A stretch of 15,702 nt of DNA. Origin: Hyphomicrobiales bacterium (lineage in GTDB: Bacteria; Pseudomonadota; Alphaproteobacteria; Rhizobiales; Aestuariivirgaceae). Below are positions 7,308-14,536 of this stretch, in pieces. Position 1 is the first letter of the stretch. Every line of letters starts with the position of its first letter. The notes under the pieces were generated by a model that ran no database searches, was not told the DNA's origin, and saw nothing but the letters and a program-made list of their open reading frames with translations. Both the position numbers and the translations under genes were made by a program. The stretch covers positions 1-15,702 of the forward strand of contig JAIBJH010000032.1 of assembly GCA_020029455.1 (NCBI GenBank). Direction: 5' to 3'.

Positions 7308-8666
7308 GTGAGCGAGAGATACGATATTGCCATCATCGGCGGCGGCGTGGTGGGGCTGGCGGTCCTGCGGCGGCTTGCCATGGCAGGCCTCAAATGCGTT
7401 CTTCTTGAACGCGGGCCCGATATTCTCTCCGGGGCTTCCAAAGGTAACAGCGCGCTCCTCCACACGGGTTTTGATGCGCCGTCGAAGAGTCTTGAACTGC
7501 AATGCGTGAAGGCAGGCTATGACGAATATCTCGCCATCCGCCAGAAACTGAATTTGCCGCTTCTTGAAACATCCGCGCTGATCGTGGGCTGGAGCGATGA
7601 AGAGTTCTCCAAGCTGCCAGCCATCGCCGAGAAGGCGCATAGGAATGGTGTCGCAGACGTGCGCCTTCTTTCACAGACAGAATTGCGCGTGCGTGAACCG
7701 CAACTCTGGAAGCAGGCGCTCGGCGCGGTGCTGGTGCCGGGCGAACATGTGATGGATCCCTGGTCGGCGCCACTCGCCTATGCGCATCAGGCCTTAGTCC
7801 ATGGCGCTATCATCATGCGCAGGGCGGAAGTGAAGGTTGCAAGCCGAGCCAAGGACCTTTGGCAGCTGGAGACAATGGCGGGCCCGGTCACGGCGCGCGT
7901 CGTCATCAATGCGGCGGGGCTTTTCGGAGACCGGGTGGAGGCACTCGCACGCCCCGCACCCTTCACCATCAAGCCCCGCAAAGGACAATTCGTGGTTTTC
8001 GACAAGCAGGCCTCCAAACTGGTGCGCGCCATCATCCTGCCGGTGCCGACAGCGCGGACCAAGGGTGTCGTTTTGTTCCGCACCATCTTCGGCAATCTCG
8101 CCATCGGTCCCACCGCCGAGGAGACCGATGAACGCGAAACCGCCACTTGCGATACGGAAACGCTTACACGTCTCAAGGCCCGGGCCATCGAGATGGTTCC
8201 TGCACTCGATGGCATTGGCATCAATGCCATCTATGCTGGCCTCAGGCCTGCAACTGAACACCAGGACTATGTGATCGAGGCCCTGCCGGAGAAGAACTGG
8301 ATCACGGTTGCCGGCATCCGTTCCACCGGCCTCACAGGCTCACTTGGCATCGCCCAGCATGTGGAGAAGCTTTACGCCAAGCATTTCGGCAAGCTGCCGC
8401 GCAAGAAAGCGGCAGCCAAATGGACGCCTGTACCGAATTTAGCGGAACATTTGATCCGGCCGTATCAATCGGGCGGTGACATCATCTGCCATTGCGAATG
8501 GGTGACACGTGGTGAAATCGAAAATGCCCTACACGGCCCACTGCCTGCACAAGACCTCTCCGGCCTCAAGCGGCGCACGCGCGCCATGATGGGGCGCTGC
8601 CAGGGTTTCAGTTGCGGTGCGGAAGTGCGTTCCCTGCTGGAGAAGGGAACCCATGGAAAAACATAG
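7308..8666 (+). CDS. GlpA-like FAD-dependent oxidoreductase with C-terminal BFD [2Fe-2S] domain
   Basis: The 452-residue flavoprotein starts at GTG 7308, with no clear Shine-Dalgarno. It opens with a dinucleotide-binding fold, YDIAIIGGGVVGLAVLRRL (residues 5-23), and an acidic strand end (LLER). SGASKGNSALLHTGFDA follows, the signature of the glycerol-3-phosphate dehydrogenase/L-2-hydroxyglutarate oxidase group (DAO superfamily). AGIRSTGLTGSLGIAQHV near residue 340 is the second FAD-contact segment. The C-terminal 60 residues form a BFD-like iron-sulfur domain with CHC (Cys394, Cys396) and CQGFSC (Cys431, Cys436). The same arrangement occurs in GlpA, the catalytic subunit of anaerobic sn-glycerol-3-phosphate dehydrogenase. 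The predicted role is to oxidise a phosphorylated polyol made by the kinase two genes downstream and pass electrons to a partner flavoprotein. It overlaps the next gene by 14 nt. The exact substrate is uncertain. Confidence 0.88.
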   Translation: MSERYDIAIIGGGVVGLAVLRRLAMAGLKCVLLERGPDILSGASKGNSALLHTGFDAPSKSLELQCVKAGYDEYLAIRQKLNLPLLETSALIVGWSDEEFSKLPAIAEKAHRNGVADVRLLSQTELRVREPQLWKQALGAVLVPGEHVMDPWSAPLAYAHQALVHGAIIMRRAEVKVASRAKDLWQLETMAGPVTARVVINAAGLFGDRVEALARPAPFTIKPRKGQFVVFDKQASKLVRAIILPVPTARTKGVVLFRTIFGNLAIGPTAEETDERETATCDTETLTRLKARAIEMVPALDGIGINAIYAGLRPATEHQDYVIEALPEKNWITVAGIRSTGLTGSLGIAQHVEKLYAKHFGKLPRKKAAAKWTPVPNLAEHLIRPYQSGGDIICHCEWVTRGEIENALHGPLPAQDLSGLKRRTRAMMGRCQGFSCGAEVRSLLEKGTHGKT

Positions 8667-9525
8667 AGTCGTCATCATCGGCGGCGGGCCTGCGGGCCTT
8701 GCCTTTGCCACAAGGCTCAAGGCGCGCGGCATCAGTAATATGGTTGTGTTTGAGCGCGAGCAGGAAGCAGGCGGCATCCCGCGCCATTGCGGCCATTGGG
8801 GCTTTGGCTGGGAGAGCCACCGCCGCCTGATGAGCGGACCAAAATTCGCGGTCCGGCTTCGCGAGGAAGCCCGGGGCGTTGATCTTCGCACAGGCACTAC
8901 AGTTCTTGGCTTCACAGCACCACAGGTGATGCGCGTGCAGAATGCCAAGGGCATTTCCGAAATCGCGGCAGAGCACATCGTGCTTGCCACGGGTGCGCGG
9001 GAGTCCTCGCGCGCGTCACGCCTCATTGGTGGGGCTCGCCTGCCGCAAGTGATGAACACAGGCACCTTGCAGCAACTTGTCTATCTCAAACACCTGAAGC
9101 CCTTCTCGCGGCCCGTCATCATCGGCGGCGAATGGGTGTCGTTCTCGGCGCTGATGACCTGCAATTATCTCGGCATCAGACCTGCTGCCATGATCGTGGA
9201 AGAACCCAACATCGCTGCGCCGTGGTTTTTCTCGTGGGGCGCGAGGCTGCGCTATGGCGTTCCCGTCAAGACTACGACACGCCTCATCGCCATCAACGGC
9301 ATCTCGGCGGTGGAAAGCGTTGAAGTGGAGCGCCGTGGTGGGCGAGAGACTATTGCCTGCGATGGGGTGATCGTTTCCGGCAAATTCGTGCCGGAAGACC
9401 CTCTTCTCACAAACGCAGCCACAACCCCACAAGTTACTTTGGTCGGCAACGTCCAGGGTGAACTCAAGACCGCTGGGCGTTGCGTTGCCGAAGCGCGGGC
9501 GCTCGCAGACAGGATTTCCATATGA
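8653..9525 (+). CDS. FAD/NAD(P)-dependent oxidoreductase (pyridine nucleotide-disulfide fold), compact form
   Basis: The 290-residue product starts at ATG 8653, preceded by AGAAGGGA. A start at 8617 is open in frame but would lie deep inside the previous gene and add non-family sequence. The FAD-binding fold HRVVIIGGGPAGLAFATRL (4-22) is followed by AGGIPRHCGHWGFG, which resembles the GGIL-QCIH-GFG motif of flavoproteins that accompany GlpA-like dehydrogenases in several bacteria. HIVLATGARE and a second Rossmann segment (PVIIGGEWVSFSAL) come next. The C-terminal LVGNVQGELKTAGRCVAEAR is the FAD-closing motif. The second nucleotide site is degenerate: its GxGxxG is replaced by GGEWVS. The protein is shorter than most relatives (commonly around 400 residues). 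The likely role is to take electrons from the upstream flavoprotein. The stop overlaps the kinase start as ATGA, which implies translational coupling. Confidence 0.85.
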   Translation: MEKHRVVIIGGGPAGLAFATRLKARGISNMVVFEREQEAGGIPRHCGHWGFGWESHRRLMSGPKFAVRLREEARGVDLRTGTTVLGFTAPQVMRVQNAKGISEIAAEHIVLATGARESSRASRLIGGARLPQVMNTGTLQQLVYLKHLKPFSRPVIIGGEWVSFSALMTCNYLGIRPAAMIVEEPNIAAPWFFSWGARLRYGVPVKTTTRLIAINGISAVESVEVERRGGRETIACDGVIVSGKFVPEDPLLTNAATTPQVTLVGNVQGELKTAGRCVAEARALADRISI

Positions 9526-10937
9526 AGGTTCTTGCCATTGACCAGGGCACAACGGGCACCAAGGCCTTCACGCTGGATGAGAGTGGCACACTCAGCAGGG
9601 TCGCGGGTTTTGAGCATAAACCATATTACCCGCAGGCCGGATGGGTGGAACATGACGCGGAGGAATTGCTCTCGCATGTGTCTGCTTGCGTCGATGCGGC
9701 AGCACGGGTGGATGCCATCGGTATCGACAATCAGGGTGAAACAATTGTCGCGTGGGATTCGGAAACCGGAAAGCCGTGCACCTACGCCATTGTCTGGCAG
9801 GATGACCGCACTAAGGATGTGACCGAGAAACTCAAAGCGGATGGCGCTGAGGAATTGACACTGGCTCGGGCCGGGCTTCCACTTGACCCCTATTTCTCAG
9901 CCTCCAAAATGCGTTGGATCATCGACAACGTTGATGAAGCGAAATCATTGCTGAAGCAGAAGCGCTTAAGGCTCGCCACCAGTGATGCCCTTTTTCTTGA
10001 CCGCCTCACCGGTACCTTTGCAACAGATGTCACAACCGCATCACGCACTTCGCTCATGTCGCTCGACACGATGCAGTGGGATGATGAGTTGCTTTCGCTT
10101 TTCGGTGTTCCGCGCGAATGCCTGCCCGAGATCCGGAGCACCACAGGTCCCTTCGGCGAACACAGAGGCATTCCCATCACCGCCAGTCTCGTGGACCAGC
10201 AGGCAGCGCTGTTCGGCCACGGCTGCGCTGCGGAAGGCGATGCCAAGATCACGTTCGGCACAGGCGCCTTTGCGCTCGCTGTTGCAGGCAACAACAGGCC
10301 TCCGAAGAATGAAGCCGGATTGGTGGCAACGGTTGCCTGGAAGCAGGGCACAGCCCCTGCCGCTTTCGCGCTTGATGGTGCAGTCTACAGCGCTGCGTCA
10401 GCTATCAACTGGGCCAGATCGCTCGGCTTGTTTTCAAACTATGACGAGATCGATTTCTTTGCCGCGCCATCGGCATTGTCGCGTGGGATTGTTTTTGTGC
10501 CTGCTCTTTCGGGCCTTGCCTGCCCGCATTGGGACCGCAATGCCTCAGGCCTGTGGATCGGGCTTGGACTCGATACAACAAAGCAAGACATGATGCAGGC
10601 GTTGCTTGAAGGCATCGCCTTGCGCGCGGCAGAAGTGATGGAAACCATGGCGGCGAGCCTTCCCTTGCGCGATGTGATTTCCATCGATGGTGGCCTTGCC
10701 AACAATTCCTACTTCACGCAATTCCTCGCCAATGCACTGAACCGCACGGTGACAGTTGCTTCTTCCACCGAGCTCACCGCGATGGGCACGGCGCGCATGG
10801 CGATGGCGGGGTTTGGTGTTTCTTCCCTGCCTCCACTGCCCAAGCCTGCGCGGGTTTATCGACCGCTCGCTCCGATCAGCAAAGAATTGCATGGGCGTTT
10901 TGGGGAAGCGATCTCGCGGGCCAAGGGGTGGAAGTGA
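9522..10937 (+). CDS. FGGY-family carbohydrate kinase, glycerol kinase-like
   Basis: The 471-residue product has the two-domain actin-like fold of FGGY sugar/polyol kinases. The N-terminal phosphate loop VLAIDQGTTGTKAF (3-16), AIVWQDDRT (89-97), GLPLDPYFSASKMRWIIDN (118-136), SLVDQQAALFGHG (222-234) and GTGAFAL (247-253) closely follow glycerol kinase. Of the five E. coli GlpK glycerol contacts (Arg83, Glu84, Trp103, Tyr135, Asp245), the equivalents of Glu, Trp, Tyr and Asp are present (Glu73, Trp92, Tyr124, Asp225). The arginine is glycine here (Gly72, codon GGT, in NQGET instead of NQRET). The protein is also about 30 residues shorter than E. coli GlpK (502). It should phosphorylate glycerol or, more likely, another small polyol using ATP. 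It is the last gene of the three-gene unit. ATG 9522 is chosen because it overlaps the preceding stop (ATGA) and begins the family sequence. Confidence 0.88.
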   Translation: MKVLAIDQGTTGTKAFTLDESGTLSRVAGFEHKPYYPQAGWVEHDAEELLSHVSACVDAAARVDAIGIDNQGETIVAWDSETGKPCTYAIVWQDDRTKDVTEKLKADGAEELTLARAGLPLDPYFSASKMRWIIDNVDEAKSLLKQKRLRLATSDALFLDRLTGTFATDVTTASRTSLMSLDTMQWDDELLSLFGVPRECLPEIRSTTGPFGEHRGIPITASLVDQQAALFGHGCAAEGDAKITFGTGAFALAVAGNNRPPKNEAGLVATVAWKQGTAPAAFALDGAVYSAASAINWARSLGLFSNYDEIDFFAAPSALSRGIVFVPALSGLACPHWDRNASGLWIGLGLDTTKQDMMQALLEGIALRAAEVMETMAASLPLRDVISIDGGLANNSYFTQFLANALNRTVTVASSTELTAMGTARMAMAGFGVSSLPPLPKPARVYRPLAPISKELHGRFGEAISRAKGWK

Positions 10938-10954
10938 TGTTGTTGTTTCTCCAT

Positions 10955-11027
10955 CGGCGGGCTTGACCCGCCGACCCAGTTTTTTCCTTGCGCTGGGTGG
11001 GCCGGTTGATCCCGGATCAAGTCCGGG
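10955..11027. terminator. Cluster of three hairpins between convergent genes
   Basis: Three perfect stems lie in a row: CGGCGGG-CTTGA-CCCGCCG (10955-10973), ACCCAG/CTGGGT (10974-10979 with 10993-10998) enclosing a six-T run (10980-10985), and CCCGGA-TCAAG-TCCGGG (11011-11027). The first stem followed closely by the T run could end transcription from the kinase unit. The third resembles dispersed alphaproteobacterial palindromes. The position between converging genes supports a transcript-end role, but the T run is 6 nt from the first stem, so this is not a textbook terminator. Confidence 0.55.
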
Positions 11028-11049
11028 AGGCCTATGGAGAATTAAGTTG

Positions 11050-11703
11050 CTAAAACCCCAGCAGCGGTTGCAGCAGCCGCAGCAATCGCGATTTGAATCG
11101 TGCTGGGGCTTCGGTGGCAAAGAGACAGTAACAAGTTTCGCCTTCATCAACGATGGGCTGGTGTTCGGTTTCCTCATCAAGATCGGAGACATCGCCCTTC
11201 ATATAATGGCCCGTTTTGTCGGTGAAGGAACCGCGCAACACAACGGTGAGTTCACTGCCGCCATGGCCATGTTCCGGTATGCGATAGCCCGGCTCGATGC
11301 GGAACAGCGTCAATTTCGTGCGCCCACCGGGCGTCAATGGAATGGCATGGGTGGCAATGCCCGGTCCCATCTTTTTCCAGCGGATTTCCTCAAGCGGCGC
11401 ATTGCCGATGAGATTGCACAACACGGCGGGCACATCGCTTGCGCTTTTCGCAGGCGCTTTGCGTTTTTCCGGAGACACGGCTTCGAGGCTTGCAAGCGTG
11501 GCGCTGCGGCATTGGTCGGACACGGCCTCTTCGTCGGCCGCGGCAAGCAAACTCCCGCCCAGTCGTTCCGCCTCGCGTAAGGAAGCACGGCAGGAAGGGC
11601 AAAAGGCCATGTGGGTCGCCGCGGCAAAGCCATGAGCCTCGCCGAGGGTGCCTGCAGCAAGGGCCATGATGGTGGCTTCATCCAGATGGTGGGTTGCCGT
11701 CAC
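11050..11703 (-). CDS. chrR: ChrR-type zinc anti-sigma factor with cupin domain
   Basis: The 217-residue product matches ChrR, the anti-sigma factor that holds RpoE inactive until singlet oxygen or organic peroxide appears. The N-terminal anti-sigma domain has His6, His31, Cys35 and Cys38 (HMAFCPSC at 31-38), the same four numbered zinc ligands as known for Rhodobacter sphaeroides ChrR. The C-terminal cupin carries the second metal set at His145, His147, Glu151 and His181 (EHGHGGSELTVVLRGSF), with the spacing of the known His141/His143/Glu147/His177. It acts in the cytoplasm by binding the sigma factor encoded just upstream. The start is GTG at 11703, overlapping the sigma stop as GTGA, which implies coupled translation. 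Cupin cysteines 191 and 193 (CYC) are an extra feature. I am highly confident. Confidence 0.94.
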   Translation of the reverse strand: MTATHHLDEATIMALAAGTLGEAHGFAAATHMAFCPSCRASLREAERLGGSLLAAADEEAVSDQCRSATLASLEAVSPEKRKAPAKSASDVPAVLCNLIGNAPLEEIRWKKMGPGIATHAIPLTPGGRTKLTLFRIEPGYRIPEHGHGGSELTVVLRGSFTDKTGHYMKGDVSDLDEETEHQPIVDEGETCYCLFATEAPARFKSRLLRLLQPLLGF

Positions 11704-12281
11704 GAAATTGTCTCCAGAAGCTTCCTCATGCGAATATACGCGAGCCTCATTCTTGATTTTACGGTGCCGAGCGGGATTTGGAGCTTTGCAGCAATCTCGC
11801 TCTGGGCCATGTCTTCCATATAGCTCAAGATGAGCAACTGGCGCTGCTCCTCGGGAATCTGCGCGAGGGCCCGCGCCACATAGCCATCTTCCTGAAAACG
11901 GCCCAGCGCTTCATCCTGGCCTTCCTCGCCGCTCTCCGCATCATAGCCTTCAAGATCGGTGAAGAGCGATGTCTTCTCGCGGCGCAGGCGGTCGATCCGC
12001 AAGTTTCGCGCAATGGTGAAGATCCAGGTGGCGACAGTGCCGCGCCCCGCCTCATAAAGGGCCGCCTTGGACCAGACAGCGATCATGGTTTCCTGCACAA
12101 GATCTTCGGCCTGCGCGGCGTTTGCACCTTTCCTCATCATGAAGGCCTTGACCCGTGGGGCGTAGGCGTCAAACAGGACGGTGAAAGCCTGCCTGTCGCG
12201 TGATGCAGCAATCCTGTGCAGAAGTACCGTTTCACGGCCTGAAGCCCCGGCATTCCCCGCCGGCGCCACTATTTCCGCCAT
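11700..12281 (-). CDS. rpoE: ECF sigma factor, RpoE/ECF11 type
   Basis: From ATG 12281 the product has 193 residues. Region 2 spans roughly residues 22-101: FTVLFDAYAPRVKAF, then AEDLVQETMIAVWSKA for core binding and -10 reading, then TWIFTIARNLRIDRLRR. An acidic linker (110-125) follows, then region 4 (about 135-190), with IPEEQRQLLILSYMEDMAQSEIA and the helix-turn-helix segment IPLGTVKSRMRLAYIRMRKLL, which reads the -35 box. It directs RNA polymerase to photo-oxidative stress genes and is inhibited by the adjacent ChrR. The frame is open to a GTG at 12311. The promoter described at 12322-12348 would start RNA near 12315, leaving almost no leader for that start, so I prefer ATG 12281, preceded by GGTGG. 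The sigma-chrR order and overlap fit the ECF11 group. Confidence 0.93.
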   Translation of the reverse strand: MAEIVAPAGNAGASGRETVLLHRIAASRDRQAFTVLFDAYAPRVKAFMMRKGANAAQAEDLVQETMIAVWSKAALYEAGRGTVATWIFTIARNLRIDRLRREKTSLFTDLEGYDAESGEEGQDEALGRFQEDGYVARALAQIPEEQRQLLILSYMEDMAQSEIAAKLQIPLGTVKSRMRLAYIRMRKLLETIS

Positions 12282-12321
12282 GACTGCCACCGGGCGTTGC
12301 TCCACATGCACCAGAAACTAC

Positions 12322-12348
12322 TACGGCATTGCGGTAGCATTTGGATCA
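12322..12348 (-). promoter_or_regulatory. Autoregulatory RpoE (ECF11) promoter for rpoE-chrR
   Basis: On the minus strand TGATCC (12348-12343) is followed after 17 nt by CGTA (12325-12322). This matches the known consensus of ECF11/RpoE promoters, and these sigma factors commonly drive their own operon. The first three bases of the -35 box are the TGA stop codon of the upstream hydrolase gene. The start of transcription is inferred at about 12315. Confidence 0.8.
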
Positions 12349-14370
12349 CTGCAAGCGGCGCTCGATCTCTTCGTTAAATTCCTTAACGAAGATGCGTTTC
12401 TTGCCTTCAAAAGCCTCGATCTTGCCCCACAGCTTCCAGTGGGTTTTGGTGGCGGTGAGCCGGCCATAGGTCTCGGTGCGGATGTCCCAGGGCCCACGTT
12501 TGCGGGTCTCGGTCCAATGGGTTTCCATCTTGGCGGAGAGAGGGTCGGCGGGGAGGATCTCGAAATTCTCCCGCCCAACCCCACCGATGATAAGCCCGTG
12601 GGGCTTCAGTTCCTGCTGGCCGAAGTCGTCGATGATTTCGAGCTTCGTTGCGCCGGTCTTTTCATCGATTGATAGTTTCCGGCTGTTGGAATGCTCGCGT
12701 AGTTCCTTCCAGTCAATGGCTTTCGCCCCTTCCGGCGGGCCGAAGACAACCGGCTTTTCCGTCACGTTCTTCTTGCGCAGCGGAATGGTGACGGTACTTG
12801 AACCTGCAAACACTGTGAGGCGCACCGGCTCCGGGGCGGGCCACATCATGGGGAAGTAGCTGGTTGAAATGGAAACACGCAGGCGGTGACCCGCAGGGAT
12901 ACGCCAGGCAACATCATCGAGCTTCACCCTCACCTTGTAGCGCTTGAAAGGTTCGAGCGGGGTTGGATATTCACGGCTCTCGCGCATGGAGAGATTTTGC
13001 AGATGATAGGTGACGCGCGAGACCGCACCATCGGGCCAGATATCATTGAGACGCACGGCAATATGCGCCACGGGCTTATCCACCATCAATGTCAGCTCGA
13101 CCGTCGGCTGGCCGACGATCTCCATGTCTTCGCTGAGCAGCGGGCTGTCGAAGGTGAGCGAGCCCTTGTCATCCTTCTGCTGGTCGCCGGGAAATTCCTC
13201 GCCGAGCCAGATGATGCAATATTCGCCGCCATCGACGCCCACATTCTGCGAAGAGGTGATGGTAAGGCCTTCTTCGCGGCCCGCTTGCGCCGCGAGGCCC
13301 TGGCGCGTGAGCTGAAAAGTCTTGTTCTCGATATTGCCAAAACCCCAATAGCTTTCGGCGATCCAGCGGCCTTCGATCTTTTCCGGGAAAGAGCCGGGCC
13401 TGTAAGCATCCATCACATAGACGCGATAATCCGGATCATTGTTGACGCCGGTGTTCTCGCCCTTGATGTGATGATCGAACCAGCGCAGCATTTCCTGCAG
13501 GAAGCCGATGTTGGGGTGGGGCACGGCAAAGTGCGGATATTTGTGGGCCCAGGGTCCGATAATGGCTTTCCGCGGCACACGAAGCCCGCGCATCAGGCGG
13601 GGAATGGCATTGGAATAGGCATCGTTCCAGCCGCCCACACAAAGCACCGGGCAAGTGATCTTGCCAAAGTCCTCACATACGCTGCCATGTTTCCAATAGC
13701 CGTCGCGGTGCGGGTGTTTCAGCCAGTCGATCGCAAGGAAGGGCTCGTTCTTCAGTCTTTCGAGCCACATCTTTTTCCATTTGGTGCCGACGATCTTCGG
13801 ATCAGGCGGGCGCGATGAATAGGCGAGCATGGTCGCCGCCCAGCCCAGCATCTCGTTGATAACGGTGCCGCCCTTGTAGTGGACGTCATCCTCATAACGG
13901 TCATCGGTGGAGCAAAGCGTGATGATGGCCTTCAAGGCTTCTGGCTGGCGCGCCGCTACCTGCAGGGCGTTGAAGCCACCCCAAGAGATGCCGAACATGC
14001 CAACCTTGCCATCACACCATTTCTGCTTAGCAAGCCAGGCGATCACTTCCAGCGCGTCATCCTGTTCCTGTTTGGCGTATTCGTCGAACATGAGGCCATC
14101 CGAGTCGCCATTGCCGCGCATGTCGACGCGCACGCAGGCATAGCCGTGGCCCGCGAGGTAAGGGTGAGTGAGCGCGTCACGCACCACAGTGCCATCGCGC
14201 TTGCGGTAAGGAATGTATTCCAGAAGCGCGGGCACCGGCTTCTTTTCGGCGTCCACCGGCAGCCACATCCGCGCTGCGAGTTTCGTGCCGTCCTTGAGGG
14301 GAATGAAGATGTTCTCGATTTCCTTCACCTTGCGCGGGAAGGAGGCCTTGGTCTTGATCGATTGAAGCAT
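12346..14370 (-). CDS. CocE/NonD-family serine hydrolase (X-Pro dipeptidyl-peptidase S15-like)
   Basis: The 674-residue product has the three-part layout of the CocE/S15 group: an alpha/beta-hydrolase core, a helical cap and a C-terminal jelly-roll (PepX_C). The catalytic triad is visible as Ser129 in GISWGG, Asp250 in GGWNDAY and His276 in GPWAHKYPH. Other landmarks are EYIPYRKRDG (51-60), VRVDMRGNGDSDG (80-92) and, in the C-terminal domain, FDSPLLSEDMEIVGQPTVEL. Members cleave esters, amides or acyl-proline dipeptides, and the substrate cannot be told here. No signal peptide is evident, so it is probably cytoplasmic. On the minus strand TTGAGT (14408-14403) and CATAAA (14385-14380), 17 nt apart, could be a promoter; it would give a nearly leaderless mRNA, consistent with the lack of a clear Shine-Dalgarno. 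The stop codon doubles as the start of the rpoE -35 box. Confidence 0.92.
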   Translation of the reverse strand: MLQSIKTKASFPRKVKEIENIFIPLKDGTKLAARMWLPVDAEKKPVPALLEYIPYRKRDGTVVRDALTHPYLAGHGYACVRVDMRGNGDSDGLMFDEYAKQEQDDALEVIAWLAKQKWCDGKVGMFGISWGGFNALQVAARQPEALKAIITLCSTDDRYEDDVHYKGGTVINEMLGWAATMLAYSSRPPDPKIVGTKWKKMWLERLKNEPFLAIDWLKHPHRDGYWKHGSVCEDFGKITCPVLCVGGWNDAYSNAIPRLMRGLRVPRKAIIGPWAHKYPHFAVPHPNIGFLQEMLRWFDHHIKGENTGVNNDPDYRVYVMDAYRPGSFPEKIEGRWIAESYWGFGNIENKTFQLTRQGLAAQAGREEGLTITSSQNVGVDGGEYCIIWLGEEFPGDQQKDDKGSLTFDSPLLSEDMEIVGQPTVELTLMVDKPVAHIAVRLNDIWPDGAVSRVTYHLQNLSMRESREYPTPLEPFKRYKVRVKLDDVAWRIPAGHRLRVSISTSYFPMMWPAPEPVRLTVFAGSSTVTIPLRKKNVTEKPVVFGPPEGAKAIDWKELREHSNSRKLSIDEKTGATKLEIIDDFGQQELKPHGLIIGGVGRENFEILPADPLSAKMETHWTETRKRGPWDIRTETYGRLTATKTHWKLWGKIEAFEGKKRIFVKEFNEEIERRLQ

Positions 14371-14536
14371 GGTGAAGGCTTTATGCAGATTTGGGCGGCC
14401 TCACTCAATGGTGATGTTAACCCTAACGGAACATAGTTCCGATTGTAGAGCCCGATTCATAAATTGTTCCGGGCCGGATTAAGCCCGGCGAAACCGTCCT
14501 CCCCGCAGATTCCACGCCGATAAAGGGACGTGTTTC
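14371..14536. promoter_or_regulatory. Divergent control region between hydrolase and metalloprotease
   Basis: The 166-nt gap contains a perfect 15-nt palindrome, CGGAACATAGTTCCG (14427-14441), with a further GTTCCG copy 30 nt on (14466-14471). It also contains a hairpin CCGGGC/GCCCGG with an 8-nt loop (14469-14488). The palindrome is a candidate operator for either gene. I tested for a GGAAC-N18-CGTT EcfG-type promoter on both strands and did not find one. Confidence 0.5.

Noticed and set aside
10756..11580. Plus-strand frame running from the kinase end into chrR
   Set aside because: It starts inside the kinase, crosses the hairpin cluster and overlaps chrR antisense, with no recognisable motif.
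14371..14536. EcfG-type general stress promoter at the GGAAC motifs
   Set aside because: No CGTT lies 18-19 nt from either GGAAC on either strand; the motif is better explained as a palindrome.
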